Below, piece by piece: positions 62,640 to 64,000 of a DNA stretch of 64,000 nucleotides. Within the stretch, counting starts at the first letter, position 1, and every line of letters begins with the position of its first letter. Source of the stretch: Culicoidibacter larvae (GTDB lineage Bacteria; Bacillota_I; Bacilli_A; Culicoidibacterales; Culicoidibacteraceae); NCBI RefSeq assembly GCF_005771635.1, contig NZ_VBWP01000003.1:186001-250000 (forward strand), read 5' to 3'. The notes below the pieces were generated by a model. That model saw only the letters and a list, made by a program, of their open reading frames with translations, had not been told where the DNA came from and searched no databases. The translations under genes were made by a program, and so were the position numbers.

Positions 62640-63674
62640 ATGAAAAAAATTATCACTGTAATTGCTGCACTTAGCTTGGCGCTTATTCCCTTAGCTGCCT
62701 GCCAAAACATAAACCCGGATAACAGTAATGTACTCACCATTAAAACAACTGTCTATCCCATCGTTGAATTTACCAAACGTATCGGCGGCGACGCTGTCGA
62801 TGTGCAAAGTGTCTTCGCCAACGGCTCAGACTCACACATCTATGACCCGACCCCACAAGAAATTGTCGACCTCAATGATGCTGACCTCTTCCTTAATATC
62901 GACATCGGTGATTACCATACCATCACCGAGAAATTAAAAGCCGCTGCTCCTAATTTAGAATTCGTTGATGTTGCTGCCGGAGTTGCTACCATTGAAGGTG
63001 GTCACAATCACGATCATGACCACAATGAAAGCGAAGCTAATCATGATGAAGAACATGATCATGACCACAATGAAAGCGAAGCTAATCATGATGAAGAACA
63101 TGATCATGACCATGATGAAAGCGAAGCTAGTCACGATGAAGAACACAATCATGAATTTGATCCCCACATCTGGCTTGATCCCGTACGGGCAAGCTTCATG
63201 GCTGAAAACATTAAAAATGAGCTGGTACGTAAACTTCCTGATCAAGCAGCCGCTTTCGAAGCCAACTTCGAGACATTAAAAACAGAACTGGCGACCTTGA
63301 ATGATGAATTTAGTACCGGACTGGAGCCATATGCTGAAGACACCTTCTTTGTTACCCACGCTGCCTACGGATACCTTGCAGACGAATACCATTTAAACCA
63401 AGTTGCGCTCTCAGGATTTACCGGTGATTCTGAACTCTCTTCGGCGCAATTAGTTGAAATTGCTGATGAATTAAAAGCCCACAATACACAATATATTCTT
63501 GCTGAAAAAAATGTAAGCAACAAACAAGCTGATGTATTAGCTAACGAGTTAGATATCAGCACCCTGCCAATCTACAACTTAGAGACCCTTACTCAAGCTG
63601 AAATTGATGGTGGTCAAACTTACTTTACCTTGATGCGAGAGAATCTAAAGAATTTACAAGCAGCTCTTAAATAG
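62640..63674 (+). CDS. Zinc/manganese-binding lipoprotein (ZnuA/AdcA family)
   Basis: A 344-residue solute-binding protein of cluster A-I. The signal peptide ends in LAACQ, so it is a lipoprotein. The first metal histidine is in ANGSDSHIYDPTPQE and others are in HNHEFDPHIWLDP and VTHAAYGY. A histidine-acidic loop (about 120-175) made of three 15-residue repeats lies between, as in zinc-specific ZnuA. It captures zinc for an ABC importer whose other genes are not in view. AGGAGG lies before the ATG. Confidence 0.9.
   Translation: MKKIITVIAALSLALIPLAACQNINPDNSNVLTIKTTVYPIVEFTKRIGGDAVDVQSVFANGSDSHIYDPTPQEIVDLNDADLFLNIDIGDYHTITEKLKAAAPNLEFVDVAAGVATIEGGHNHDHDHNESEANHDEEHDHDHNESEANHDEEHDHDHDESEASHDEEHNHEFDPHIWLDPVRASFMAENIKNELVRKLPDQAAAFEANFETLKTELATLNDEFSTGLEPYAEDTFFVTHAAYGYLADEYHLNQVALSGFTGDSELSSAQLVEIADELKAHNTQYILAEKNVSNKQADVLANELDISTLPIYNLETLTQAEIDGGQTYFTLMRENLKNLQAALK
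63009..63143 (+). repeat. Three 45-bp tandem repeats encoding the His-rich loop
   Basis: Units 63009-63053, 63054-63098 and 63099-63143 encode HDHDHNESEANHDEE with minor changes. Units 1 and 2 are nearly identical at the DNA level, suggesting recent duplication. Confidence 0.9.
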
Positions 63675-63809
63675 TAATAGGTTTGAAATGAGTTAATTCA
63701 CTATTTACACTAGGCAATATTAAAAATACTTAGCTTTAGGAAATATAAAACTACTTTACTTATTGTAAGCTATGCATTTACAAAAGACTGTAAAATTACA
63801 ATAAATTTG

Positions 63810-63841
63810 AAAAGAGAAGCCAGTACTGGCTCCTCTTTTTT
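63810..63841 (+). terminator. Terminator after the zinc lipoprotein gene
   Basis: A 15-bp stem with one mismatch (63810-63824 with 63825-63839, AAAAGAG...AGCCAGT arm) followed by TTT. It lies 135 bp past the stop codon. The remaining bases to 64000 show no gene. Confidence 0.75.
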
Positions 63842-64000
63842 GTATGCTAAACTTACTATTCATCTTTTTTATAGTTGTATGATTTGTAACTCTTCTAGAG
63901 GTAATATAATCTAAATTATATGAATATTATGAGATAGTGATTTTTATATGTAGATAAAAGTCATGAGAAAAGCTTTTATGACCATGAATACGTGCACATC

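Overview
The window is a low-GC, densely coded chromosome segment from a Gram-positive bacterium of the Bacillota (Firmicutes). The signs are strong AGGAGG-type ribosome binding sites, LPXTG wall-anchored proteins with a sortase, LAAC lipoproteins, LacI/CcpA-type sugar regulation, a PcsB-like hydrolase and a VanG-like gene order. The mix of VanRS, DUF4127, InlB-type B-repeat proteins and a maltodextrin phosphorylase cluster would suit Erysipelotrichia, Culicoidibacteria or a related lineage. Genus-level placement is a guess. There is no ribosomal operon, CRISPR array or intact prophage.

Layout. 1-164: start of dxs, running off the left edge. 409-5339: a VanG-like set (vanR, vanS, vanW, D-Ala ligase, racemase) without any D,D-peptidase. 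5386-10580: an amino-sugar operon (nanE, PTS EIIC, HAD phosphatase, DUF4127, RpiR regulator). 10732-14785: phosphoesterase, sortase, LPXTG protein and a serine DNA invertase separated by a 141-bp inverted-repeat segment, probably a promoter switch. 14836-19719: small regulators and accessory genes, including a 57-bp duplication of the 3' part of tRNA-Leu that marks a degenerate integration site. 19836-21824: copper-type ATPase. 21979-30133: a giant B-repeat surface protein, a membrane protein and a two-component system. 30824-40809: a maltodextrin/alpha-glucan regulon. 40937-44147: ABC transporter plus a tail-anchored protein of unknown function. 44291-48588: two more surface proteins followed by near-identical terminator repeats. 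48939-53536: TspO, a DAK2-DegV fusion operon and a hydrolase. 53747-55207: leucine-rich-repeat LPETG protein. 55208-60539: a decayed, AT-rich accessory zone with an IS3-type fragment, an orphan LPPTG sorting signal, a second copy of the tail-anchored protein, an esterase and a broken DUF4268 gene. 60540-63674: PcsB-like hydrolase, a free-standing FakA-type domain and a zinc-binding lipoprotein.

How it fits together. The window is dominated by cell-envelope functions: precursor synthesis under VanRS-like control, wall hydrolysis, sortase anchoring and at least five secreted surface proteins, one probably phase-variable. Carbon supply comes from an alpha-glucan uptake and phosphorolysis regulon with two matching LacI-type operators and a likely CcpA site, and from an amino-sugar PTS operon. 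Coding calls rest on reading frames, start signals and remembered family motifs. No database search was run.
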